NCBI GenBank assembly: GCA_003157055.1
Contig: PMIG01000017.1
Location: 13,456-18,492, forward strand
Reading direction: 5' to 3'
Source of the DNA: Bacteroidales bacterium
Lineage (GTDB): Bacteria; Bacteroidota; Bacteroidia; Bacteroidales; VadinHA17
DNA: 5,037 nt
Shown here: positions 1 to 5,037 of the stretch, piece after piece
How the letters are laid out: every line of letters starts with the position of its first letter
Position numbering within the stretch: position 1 is the first letter of the stretch
Made by a program: the position numbers and the translations under genes
The notes under the pieces: generated by a model
Told to the model about the DNA's origin: nothing
The model's input: only the letters and a program-made list of their open reading frames with translations
The model's database searches: none

Positions 1-18
1 GGCGGGGATTCCTGGTAG
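1..18 (+). CDS. Possible C-terminal tail of an upstream gene
   Basis: The first six codons read G-G-D-S-W followed by a TAG stop at 16-18. The stop lies 20 bases before a strong hairpin terminator (39-70), which is where the end of a plus-strand gene would be expected. Five residues cannot identify a family, and the other two plus-strand frames are also open here for a short way: one stops at 38-40, inside the edge of the terminator, and the other runs through the hairpin. This reading is an inference from spacing only. Confidence 0.25.
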   Translation, partial: GGDSW

Positions 19-38
19 GATCACAAAAACAAACAAAT

Positions 39-70
39 AAAGCCCTGATAAATAATAATATCAGGGCTTT
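39..70. terminator. Rho-independent terminator, possibly bidirectional
   Basis: Two perfect 12-base arms, AAAGCCCTGATA (39-50) and TATCAGGGCTTT (59-70), flank an 8-base A/T loop. On the plus strand the stem runs into TTTTT (68-72), a classical terminator for a gene ending just left of the window or at base 18. On the minus strand the stem is followed by ATTTGTTTGTTTTTG, a looser U-rich tract, so it may also end transcription of the minus-strand gene that stops at 144. No other hairpin of comparable strength lies between 70 and 144. Confidence 0.85.
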
Positions 71-143
71 TTATAGGTCAGTGCCAAACTAACACAAGTT
101 TACTCAATAAACCGACAAATGTTGATTATATGATGATGCTTAC

Positions 144-1106
144 CTATATATAATCGAATATCTTTTCTATTATCTCCAGACCGACATTCTTTCCAATTCC
201 TTCATATTCCTGATGGTGGTCTTTATCAAATAATTGCAGATGAACTTCTGAGTCGATGCTCTCTTTTATTCTTCTTGACATTTCACCATAAACCGGGGCT
301 TTGAGATCTCCAAACGAGTTTTTTATGACCCTTATTTTAAAAATGTTCCTTTTGTTCCTGACAGTAATTTCAATAGTTTCTTTATCATGAGCAATTTCTG
401 AAACGGTCGACTTATTATAAGTGCTGAACAGATAGAACTTCTTATTGAGATATAAATAAGCGATGAATCCGATAAAAAATCTTCCCAGCCAAGGGATTTT
501 TGCTATTGAAAATGAAAAGGAAGTGTCATGTTCAGCGAAATTGTTGCTTTGTATCCATATCCAGGCTTCCGGAAATGAGATCCCCCAGTCCTTTTCAATA
601 TATCCTTTCCCTTTATTGAAATCAATTGCTTTCCCGTCAACTGATATTCCGCCTGAGAGATCATGATTTACGGAAATTATGCCATGATTGCATTCCATAA
701 ATGGGATAAATGAATACCAACCCATAATTCCGGGAGAGAAAATGCTTTTGGGATACCTGATTATGTTGTTGAAATCAATTTGTCCCTTAAGATTTATATT
801 TTCACTCTTGATGTTCAGGTTTATGCCGCTCCCTGTAAAAGTGGATGGTCCAACCTGCAGAAACAGTTTCTTTTTATCCCACCTGAATTCATCAAGCGGA
901 TATCTTATGTATTCTTCATTGCCAGTATATCCATTCATGATCTGAATGAATGCATGAGGATCATTTTCAACTAATGAAACTCCCGGAATAAATGAAAAAG
1001 TATAAGCAAGATCCTGAGAGACATTCTTGAAGTACCACCCCTCAAAATAATGTTTCTTTCTTAAGCTGCCCTGGAAAACCTCTGGGCTATACAATCGCAT
1101 GTGCAT
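144..1106 (-). CDS. Tocopherol cyclase family protein
   Basis: This 320-residue protein resembles the tocopherol cyclase family, whose plant and cyanobacterial members close the chromanol ring of vitamin E. I recognise the family from YFEGWYFK (residues 20-27), the strongly typical GYIEKDWGISFPEAW (168-182) followed by IWIQSNNF, and a C-terminal APVYGEM segment (270-276). The length fits bacterial members, which lack the plant transit peptide. There is no clear signal peptide; 205-220 is hydrophobic but lies within the beta-rich domain. Two starts are possible, M1 (1104-1106) and M3 (1098-1100); the RLYSPEVF stretch begins right after M3, so the shorter form is credible. It ends with TAG, upstream of the hairpin at 39-70. 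It stands alone on its strand and no other tocopherol-pathway gene (phytyltransferase, methyltransferase) is visible, so its substrate is unknown and tocopherol synthesis should not be assumed. Its DNA is more A/T-rich than the neighbours (hand count at 421-480: 18 G/C of 60). Confidence 0.85.
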   Translation of the reverse strand: MHMRLYSPEVFQGSLRKKHYFEGWYFKNVSQDLAYTFSFIPGVSLVENDPHAFIQIMNGYTGNEEYIRYPLDEFRWDKKKLFLQVGPSTFTGSGINLNIKSENINLKGQIDFNNIIRYPKSIFSPGIMGWYSFIPFMECNHGIISVNHDLSGGISVDGKAIDFNKGKGYIEKDWGISFPEAWIWIQSNNFAEHDTSFSFSIAKIPWLGRFFIGFIAYLYLNKKFYLFSTYNKSTVSEIAHDKETIEITVRNKRNIFKIRVIKNSFGDLKAPVYGEMSRRIKESIDSEVHLQLFDKDHHQEYEGIGKNVGLEIIEKIFDYI

Positions 1107-1132
1107 TGGAATTAATAATCTATAATAATAAA

Positions 1133-1166
1133 CAAACTTAACAAGACCCGTTTAAATCCGCTTCAA
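1133..1166 (-). promoter_or_regulatory. Candidate promoter for the tocopherol cyclase-like gene
   Basis: Read on the minus strand, 1140-1133 is TAAGTTTG, a full match to the Bacteroidota -7 consensus TAnnTTTG. A TTG (1166-1164, inside GTTGAAG) lies 23 bases further upstream; this is slightly longer than the usual spacing to the -33 element, so that half is weak. The predicted start would give a leader of roughly 20 bases before ATG at 1106. No Shine-Dalgarno sequence is seen, as is usual for this phylum. Confidence 0.45.
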
Positions 1167-1180
1167 CTTTCTTCAACTTT
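1161..1180. repeat. Perfect 10-bp tandem repeat between divergent genes
   Basis: CTTCAACTTT occurs twice back to back (1161-1170 and 1171-1180). It sits in the 106-bp gap between the divergently transcribed tocopherol cyclase-like gene and cvpA, between their candidate -7 elements, so it could be a repeated protein-binding site or simply a small duplication. There is no inverted symmetry. Confidence 0.7.
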
Positions 1181-1184
1181 TTTC

Positions 1185-1192
1185 TACCTTTA
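1185..1192 (+). promoter_or_regulatory. Candidate -7 element for the cvpA-like gene
   Basis: TACCTTTA matches the Bacteroidota TAnnTTTG consensus at all but the last position and ends 20 bases before the ATG at 1213. No TTTG-like -33 element is found at the expected distance. The placement is good but the match is short, so chance is a real alternative. Confidence 0.3.
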
Positions 1193-1212
1193 CTCCTGCC
1201 AATACTTAAAAA

Positions 1213-1752
1213 ATGAACTGGATAGACCTCATTATCATTGTCCTTCTTATCCTTGCAATCCTCAGGGGCTTTACTGACGGCTTCGTTAAGGAAGTCGCAT
1301 CGCTTCTTGCACTGGTGCTGGGAATATGGGGTGCAATTAAATTTTCATCCTTCACTGCTGCCAAACTGTACGACTGGTTCGACATGACCGGGCAGTACGT
1401 AGGCATAACTTCGTTCCTGATCACCTTTATGGTAATTGTGGTGGCAATCCATTTTATTGGAGCCCTGGCCGATAAAATGATCCAGGCCATTTCTATCGGA
1501 TTCCTCAACAGGATACTTGGAATGGTGTTCGGTCTTATCAAGTCGGTGCTGATCCTGAGCGTTTTCTTTACCATACTGAACGTAATCGATGCACGTCACT
1601 CGTTCCTGCCCAAAGAGAAGATCGCAGAATCGAAATTCTACATGCCCATCTCTGATATAGCTCCTGCAATCTTTCCTGTAATTGGCGAGGGAAACTTCGG
1701 GCAGGCATTCGACAGGTTCAAAAAACAGCCGCCGGCTAACGCGACTATTTAA
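1213..1752 (+). CDS. CvpA family inner-membrane protein
   Basis: This 179-residue protein fits the CvpA (colicin V production) family of small inner-membrane proteins. Four hydrophobic segments are visible, at about residues 3-19, 27-45, 63-84 and 100-124, followed by a polar tail. The first two segments are joined by the family-typical RGFTDGFVKEV (18-28), and NRILGMVFGLIKS (99-111) opens the last one. In E. coli, CvpA is needed for colicin V export and lies in the purF operon; in other phyla its molecular role is unsettled, and no colicin or purine gene is present here. The ATG at 1213 is preceded by an A-rich stretch with no Shine-Dalgarno sequence and is followed at once by the first membrane segment, as usual for the family. 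tyrS starts 37 bases after its TAA stop with no hairpin between, so co-transcription is plausible. The family call is firm, the function is not. Confidence 0.85.
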   Translation: MNWIDLIIIVLLILAILRGFTDGFVKEVASLLALVLGIWGAIKFSSFTAAKLYDWFDMTGQYVGITSFLITFMVIVVAIHFIGALADKMIQAISIGFLNRILGMVFGLIKSVLILSVFFTILNVIDARHSFLPKEKIAESKFYMPISDIAPAIFPVIGEGNFGQAFDRFKKQPPANATI

Positions 1753-1762
1753 CCCCTATTGC

Positions 1763-1770
1763 TATCTTTG
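1763..1770 (+). promoter_or_regulatory. Candidate -7 element for tyrS
   Basis: TATCTTTG is an exact match to the Bacteroidota -7 consensus TAnnTTTG. It lies in the 37-bp gap after cvpA and ends 19 bases before the tyrS ATG. No TTTG-like -33 element is seen at the expected distance, in the end of cvpA. If it is active, tyrS has its own promoter with a very short leader, which leaves no room for a T-box or other long tRNA-sensing leader. Confidence 0.5.
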
Positions 1771-1789
1771 TCTTTCTTAAATAATATCT

Positions 1790-3082
1790 ATGAATTTTAT
1801 TGAAGAACTGAAATGGAGAGGCATGATTCACGACATCATGCCGGGGACAGAGGAGTTGCTTAGCAAAGAAGTGACGACAGGATATATCGGATTCGACCCT
1901 ACTGCCGACTCACTTCATATAGGTCATATGGTGCAGGTTATGCTTCTGGTTCATTTCCAGCGTTCCGGTCATGTACCTGTGGCACTCATTGGCGGAGCAA
2001 CGGGAATGATCGGAGACCCTTCCGGGAAGTCTGAGGAAAGAAACCTCCTAGATGAAGCTACTCTCTTGAAGAATCAGGAGGGGATAAAAAAACAGCTTTC
2101 GAAATTCCTCGACTTTCAGTCTGACAAAAAAAACAGGGCCATTATGGTCAACAATTACGACTGGATGAAAGAATATTCATTCCTCGGGTTCATCCGTGAT
2201 ATCGGGAAACATATCACCGTAAATTACATGATGTCGAAGGACTCTGTAAAGAAGCGTCTCGGATCCGATGAAAAAGAGGGGATGTCTTTCACAGAATTCT
2301 CATATCAGCTTGTTCAGGGAACAGATTTCCTTTATCTCTATAATGAACTGGGATGCAGGCTCCAGATGGGAGGATCGGATCAGTGGGGGAACATTGTGAC
2401 TGGCACCGAACTGATTCGCCGTAAAACAGGAGGAGAGGCCTTTGCCCTTACCTGTCCGCTTATCACAAAAGCTGATGGTTCCAAGTTCGGAAAAACCGAA
2501 TCGGGAAACGTATGGCTCGACCCTGAAAAAACTTCGCCTTACCACTTCTACCAGTTCTGGCTCAATGTATCCGACGAAGATGCATCGAAGTACATAAAAA
2601 TATTCACCTTGCTTGGACGTGAAGAGATTGAAAACCTGATTGCGGAGCATAACAAAATGCCTCATGAAAGGCTTCTTCAGAAGCGACTGGCAGAGGAAGT
2701 GACTATGATGGTACATTCACGAAGTGAGCTAGATGCCGTAATTGAGGCATCGCAGATACTATTCGGGAAAGGGACAACGGAATCACTTAGGAAGATGAGC
2801 GAAAACACATTCCTGTCGGTATTTGAAGGTGTTCCCTCATTTGACATAAAAAAGGAAATGCTTGCTGATGGGATCACTTTTACTTCACTCTGTGCCGAAC
2901 AATCCCAGGTATTTGCTTCAAAGGGAGAGCTTAGGCGTATGGTCCAGGGAGGCGGAGTGAGTATAAATAAAACGAAGGTCGAGGATCCGGATCAGCCGGT
3001 TATTGCCGATCTGCTGCTGAACAAAAAATATCTCCTTATTCAGAAAGGGAAGAAAAACTTTTATCTTCTGAGGTTTGTATGA
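1790..3082 (+). CDS. tyrS: Tyrosine--tRNA ligase
   Basis: This is cytoplasmic tyrosyl-tRNA synthetase, which activates tyrosine with ATP and transfers it to tRNA-Tyr. At 430 residues it has the usual length of the bacterial enzyme. The class I catalytic domain shows [15 protein letters not shown] (32-46, with the HIGH motif at 43-46), [13 protein letters not shown] (68-80), the tyrosine-binding segment YQLVQGTDF (172-180), [10 protein letters not shown] (192-201) and KFGKT (232-236), which is the normal TyrRS form of the KMSKS loop. The C-terminal part, from about 350, is an S4-like RNA-binding domain with [13 protein letters not shown] (about 383-395) and a K-rich end. All key motifs are intact. 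The ATG at 1790 starts the first conserved helix; the region upstream of it is A/T-rich with no Shine-Dalgarno sequence. It follows cvpA by 37 bp and faces the minus-strand phosphatase gene across a palindromic repeat. Confidence 0.97.
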   Translation: MNFIEELKWRGMIHDIMPGTEELLSKEVTTGYIGFDPTADSLHIGHMVQVMLLVHFQRSGHVPVALIGGATGMIGDPSGKSEERNLLDEATLLKNQEGIKKQLSKFLDFQSDKKNRAIMVNNYDWMKEYSFLGFIRDIGKHITVNYMMSKDSVKKRLGSDEKEGMSFTEFSYQLVQGTDFLYLYNELGCRLQMGGSDQWGNIVTGTELIRRKTGGEAFALTCPLITKADGSKFGKTESGNVWLDPEKTSPYHFYQFWLNVSDEDASKYIKIFTLLGREEIENLIAEHNKMPHERLLQKRLAEEVTMMVHSRSELDAVIEASQILFGKGTTESLRKMSENTFLSVFEGVPSFDIKKEMLADGITFTSLCAEQSQVFASKGELRRMVQGGGVSINKTKVEDPDQPVIADLLLNKKYLLIQKGKKNFYLLRFV

Positions 3083-3102
3083 TTACTACGTATTAAATCA
3101 AC

Positions 3103-3183
3103 AAACCCTCATCCCGGCCTTCCCCCAAGGGGGAAGGAGCCAACTAATCTTTTCCCCCTTGGGGGAAATAAGAAAGGGGGTTT
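3103..3183. repeat. Double palindrome (REP/MITE-like intergenic repeat)
   Basis: Two short hairpins stand side by side. The first has 9-base arms CCTTCCCCC (3118-3126) and GGGGGAAGG (3129-3137) around AA; the second has 8-base arms TTTCCCCC (3151-3158) and GGGGGAAA (3161-3168) around TT. The two are inverted copies of each other: TTCCCCCAAGGGGGAA (3120-3135) is the exact reverse complement of 3152-3167. The ends also pair, AAACCC (3103-3108) with GGGTTT (3178-3183), so the whole can fold into one long imperfect stem with a 9-base loop near 3140-3148. From memory, closely similar repeats are frequent between genes in Bacteroidota genomes. It fills the gap between convergent genes and could stop transcription from both sides, though neither strand has a long U tract after the stem. 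No coding sequence is supported here. Confidence 0.8.
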
Positions 3184-3233
3184 ATAAAAACATGAACAGG
3201 ATTTGTTTCCTTAATTCTGAAATGTTGTATAAG

Positions 3234-4457
3234 CTACCAGAGGTCGGCAGCAATGATTGAAACATCATCGAACAGCCATGGGTTAGTATCAGGAATACCC
3301 AGCTGTTTTATCATTTCACGGATATTCTTTTCAACTGGTTCCCTGTTCGAGATATGCTGTATTATTACTCCGGTGCCGATATCCTTGCCGTCATCACCCT
3401 TTAATTCAGACAGTCCGTCGGTGTAGCAAACAAGCTTGTTGTACCCGTTGATCAAAATATCTGTTTTACTTACTGAGGGAATCTCATCGAGCATCCCGAT
3501 GCCTACGCATGAAGCATTGATGTGAGTCACTCTTCCGGTTTGGGTGTCATAAAGAACTGGAGGGTTATGGGCAGCATTTATATATTCCAGGACTTTGGTA
3601 TTAGAGTCGTAACGGGCAATAAAAAAAGTAATGAATTTTTCACCGGCGGCATTTGAAACGACAACCGAATTGAGCTTGTTCACCAGGAATACAAGATCGA
3701 TATCGGCGGTGAGGAGTGCCCTGAGTGTTGCCTGGAAATTTGACATCAGGATGGCAGCGGAAATTCCTTTTCCTGAAACATCGGCAATGCAAAGCCCTAT
3801 TTTTGTATCAGAGAGCCTTATGCAGTCATAATAATCACCTCCGACCTCGTAGTGCGGGAAATAAAATCCATTCACCACAATGGAAGGATCTCGCGGCATA
3901 TGACTGTTATCAGGAATGAGCATCTTCTGCATTCTGGCAGCCAGCTCAAGCTCCTTCTTAAATGCTTCCTGACGGAGCGACTCTTTGTGAAGCCTGATAT
4001 TCTCCACGGCGACAATTATGATGCTCGAAATGGTCTGGATGAAATTCAAATGCTTTATTACCGGGCTCATCCCTTCCCCTTCCTCTTCAATATCGCCGAT
4101 AAATAGGAATGCAAGCTGAACATTGTTATTGTAAACCGGGACGATTATATCGACTCCCTCAAAACCCATGTCGGACGATACATAAGTAATCTCATCGAAT
4201 CCAAGAAGGCGCTTCTCTACGTCAAGTGACTCGAAATATTTCGGAAAGCCGCCGTTCAGAAGACACTCCCATTGTGCGGAGCGCTTAAAAATAAGGATTT
4301 TCCCGATCCCGAGATTGTTCCTCAGTATCGATTCGTATTTGGAAAGAAGAACTTCAGTAGGAAGGTTGGCGTTGATCGACAAAGTAATGTCGAGCAGCGA
4401 ATCCAGCTTGAACCTGGATAATTTCAACCTGTCTTTCGAACCCTTTTTATCTTCCAT
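3234..4457 (-). CDS. GAF domain-containing SpoIIE/RsbU-like PP2C serine phosphatase
   Basis: This 407-residue cytoplasmic protein has an N-terminal GAF-like sensor region (about 30-155), a helical linker (about 156-182, containing ELAARMQKMLIPD, the typical lead-in to RsbU-type phosphatase domains), and a C-terminal SpoIIE-type PP2C domain (about 195-407). Metal-binding motifs are present: GGDYYD (206-211), ADVSGKG (225-231), TDG (346-348) and FDDVS (396-400); NAAHNPP (294-300) is also typical. The enzyme is therefore probably active as a Mn/Mg-dependent phosphoserine/phosphothreonine phosphatase. Known relatives dephosphorylate anti-anti-sigma (STAS) proteins in partner-switching pathways; no STAS protein or kinase is in the window, so the target is unknown. 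There is no signal peptide or convincing membrane segment; 144-151 is hydrophobic but short. The ATG at 4455-4457 lies 9 bp after the efp stop, which indicates translation from an efp transcript. No Shine-Dalgarno sequence is correctly placed. It ends in TAG, facing tyrS across the palindromic repeat. Confidence 0.92.
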   Translation of the reverse strand: MEDKKGSKDRLKLSRFKLDSLLDITLSINANLPTEVLLSKYESILRNNLGIGKILIFKRSAQWECLLNGGFPKYFESLDVEKRLLGFDEITYVSSDMGFEGVDIIVPVYNNNVQLAFLFIGDIEEEGEGMSPVIKHLNFIQTISSIIIVAVENIRLHKESLRQEAFKKELELAARMQKMLIPDNSHMPRDPSIVVNGFYFPHYEVGGDYYDCIRLSDTKIGLCIADVSGKGISAAILMSNFQATLRALLTADIDLVFLVNKLNSVVVSNAAGEKFITFFIARYDSNTKVLEYINAAHNPPVLYDTQTGRVTHINASCVGIGMLDEIPSVSKTDILINGYNKLVCYTDGLSELKGDDGKDIGTGVIIQHISNREPVEKNIREMIKQLGIPDTNPWLFDDVSIIAADLW

Positions 4458-4466
4458 TTCAATTTT

Positions 4467-5033
4467 TCAGCCCTTAACCCTCTCCATGTATGTCCTGTCG
4501 TGGGTGTCGATTCTTATTTTATCGCCTGTATTAACGAAAAGAGGAACCATGATTGTGCTTCCGGTTTTTATTTTTGCCGGTTTCAGGGTGTTGGTGGCAG
4601 TATCGCCCCTGAGACCAGGTTCGGAATAGGTAATCTCCATTACCACAAACTGCGGCAGTTCGACCGAAAGGATATTCTCAGTGTCGGCATGCACGACGAC
4701 TTCAACATCGATTCCGTCGAGAAGAAACTCCGGATAATCTATTACATGCTCTTCAACACGGATCTGCTCATAGGTTTCATTGTGCATGAAATAGTAACCC
4801 ATGTCATCCTTATATAGATACTTATAGGGTCTTCTTTCAACTCTTGCTATGTTAACTTTTGTCCCTGAAGAAAACGTATTGTCAATTACTCTTCCTGTCT
4901 TGATGTTCCTTAACTTGGTTCTTACAAAGGCGGGGCCCTTGCCCGGCTTTACGTGCTGAAACGATACAATCGTATAAAGATCATTACTGAATTCAATCAC
5001 CATTCCATTCCTGAAATCTGCAGTACTTGCCAT
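4467..5033 (-). CDS. efp: Elongation factor P
   Basis: EF-P binds between the ribosomal P and E sites and promotes peptide bond formation at consecutive prolines. The 188-residue length is standard, and the three-domain, tRNA-shaped layout is apparent: an N-terminal KOW-like domain (about 1-65), an OB domain (about 66-130) and the C-terminal domain (about 131-188). The modification loop HVKPGKGPAF (27-36) puts lysine at position 32, equivalent to E. coli Lys34; it is therefore not of the arginine type rhamnosylated by EarP. The C-terminal domain has the EF-P signature (GDTATNTLKPA, then a GSTIMVPLFVNTGD stretch at about 157-170). The ATG at 5031-5033 leaves only four bases of upstream sequence, so the gene is complete but its promoter is outside the window. 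The phosphatase gene follows after 9 bp, probably in the same transcript. No modification enzyme gene is visible nearby. Confidence 0.97.
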   Translation of the reverse strand: MASTADFRNGMVIEFSNDLYTIVSFQHVKPGKGPAFVRTKLRNIKTGRVIDNTFSSGTKVNIARVERRPYKYLYKDDMGYYFMHNETYEQIRVEEHVIDYPEFLLDGIDVEVVVHADTENILSVELPQFVVMEITYSEPGLRGDTATNTLKPAKIKTGSTIMVPLFVNTGDKIRIDTHDRTYMERVKG

Positions 5034-5037
5034 AAAT

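Noticed and set aside
86..101. Small inverted repeat AAACT/AGTTT downstream of the tocopherol cyclase-like gene
   Set aside because: The 5-bp A/T-rich stem is too weak to call a terminator or operator, and the strong hairpin at 39-70 already explains termination.
1206..1574. A 122-codon minus-strand frame
   Set aside because: It lies almost wholly antisense to the clearly coding cvpA-like gene, and its translation shows no recognisable domain.
1753..1789. T-box or other tRNA-sensing leader ahead of tyrS
   Set aside because: The gap to cvpA is only 37 bases and contains no stem-loop, which is far too short for such a leader.
2300..2716. A 138-codon minus-strand frame
   Set aside because: It is antisense to the catalytic core of tyrS, including the KFGKT loop, and is best explained by codon-bias shadowing.
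3103..3183. Possible G-quadruplex from the GGGGG runs
   Set aside because: Only three G5 runs occur on the plus strand, separated by long spacers, and each can pair with a nearby C run; the hairpin reading explains them better.
3075..3260. A 61-codon plus-strand reading frame overlapping the end of tyrS
   Set aside because: It runs through the double palindrome, overlaps the ends of both flanking genes, has low-complexity translation from the repeat, and shows no family resemblance.
3234..4457. Naming the phosphatase rsbU
   Set aside because: The domain order fits the RsbU type, but no partner genes are in view and many unrelated GAF-SpoIIE proteins exist, so a specific symbol is not supported.

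Overview
The window looks like ordinary chromosomal DNA from a member of the Bacteroidota. I infer this from the style of the protein families, from starts that lack Shine-Dalgarno sequences, from candidate -7 elements of the TAnnTTTG type ahead of several genes, and from a short GC-rich palindromic repeat of the kind often seen between Bacteroidota genes. No genus can be named from what is visible.

From left to right: a few bases that may be the tail of an upstream plus-strand gene; a strong hairpin terminator (39-70) that could serve both strands; a minus-strand gene for a tocopherol cyclase-family protein (144-1106); a 106-bp divergent intergenic region with candidate promoters and a perfect 10-bp tandem repeat; then the plus-strand pair cvpA-like (1213-1752) and tyrS (1790-3082). 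A 151-bp convergent gap follows, filled mostly by a double palindrome (about 3103-3183). The right end is a minus-strand two-gene unit, efp (4467-5033) followed after 9 bp by a GAF-SpoIIE/RsbU-like protein phosphatase (3234-4457). The promoter of that unit lies beyond the right edge.

Functionally, tyrS charges tRNA-Tyr and efp rescues ribosomes stalled at proline runs, so both serve translation. The CvpA-like protein is a small inner-membrane protein. The phosphatase probably dephosphorylates an anti-sigma-factor antagonist or similar partner in a partner-switching pathway whose other members are not in the window. The tocopherol cyclase-like gene is the least understood and is visibly more A/T-rich than its neighbours.

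I found no mobile-element gene, CRISPR array, tRNA or rRNA, and no convincing undescribed multi-gene system. The points most worth a second look are the orphan tocopherol cyclase-like gene, the double palindrome, and the efp-phosphatase coupling.
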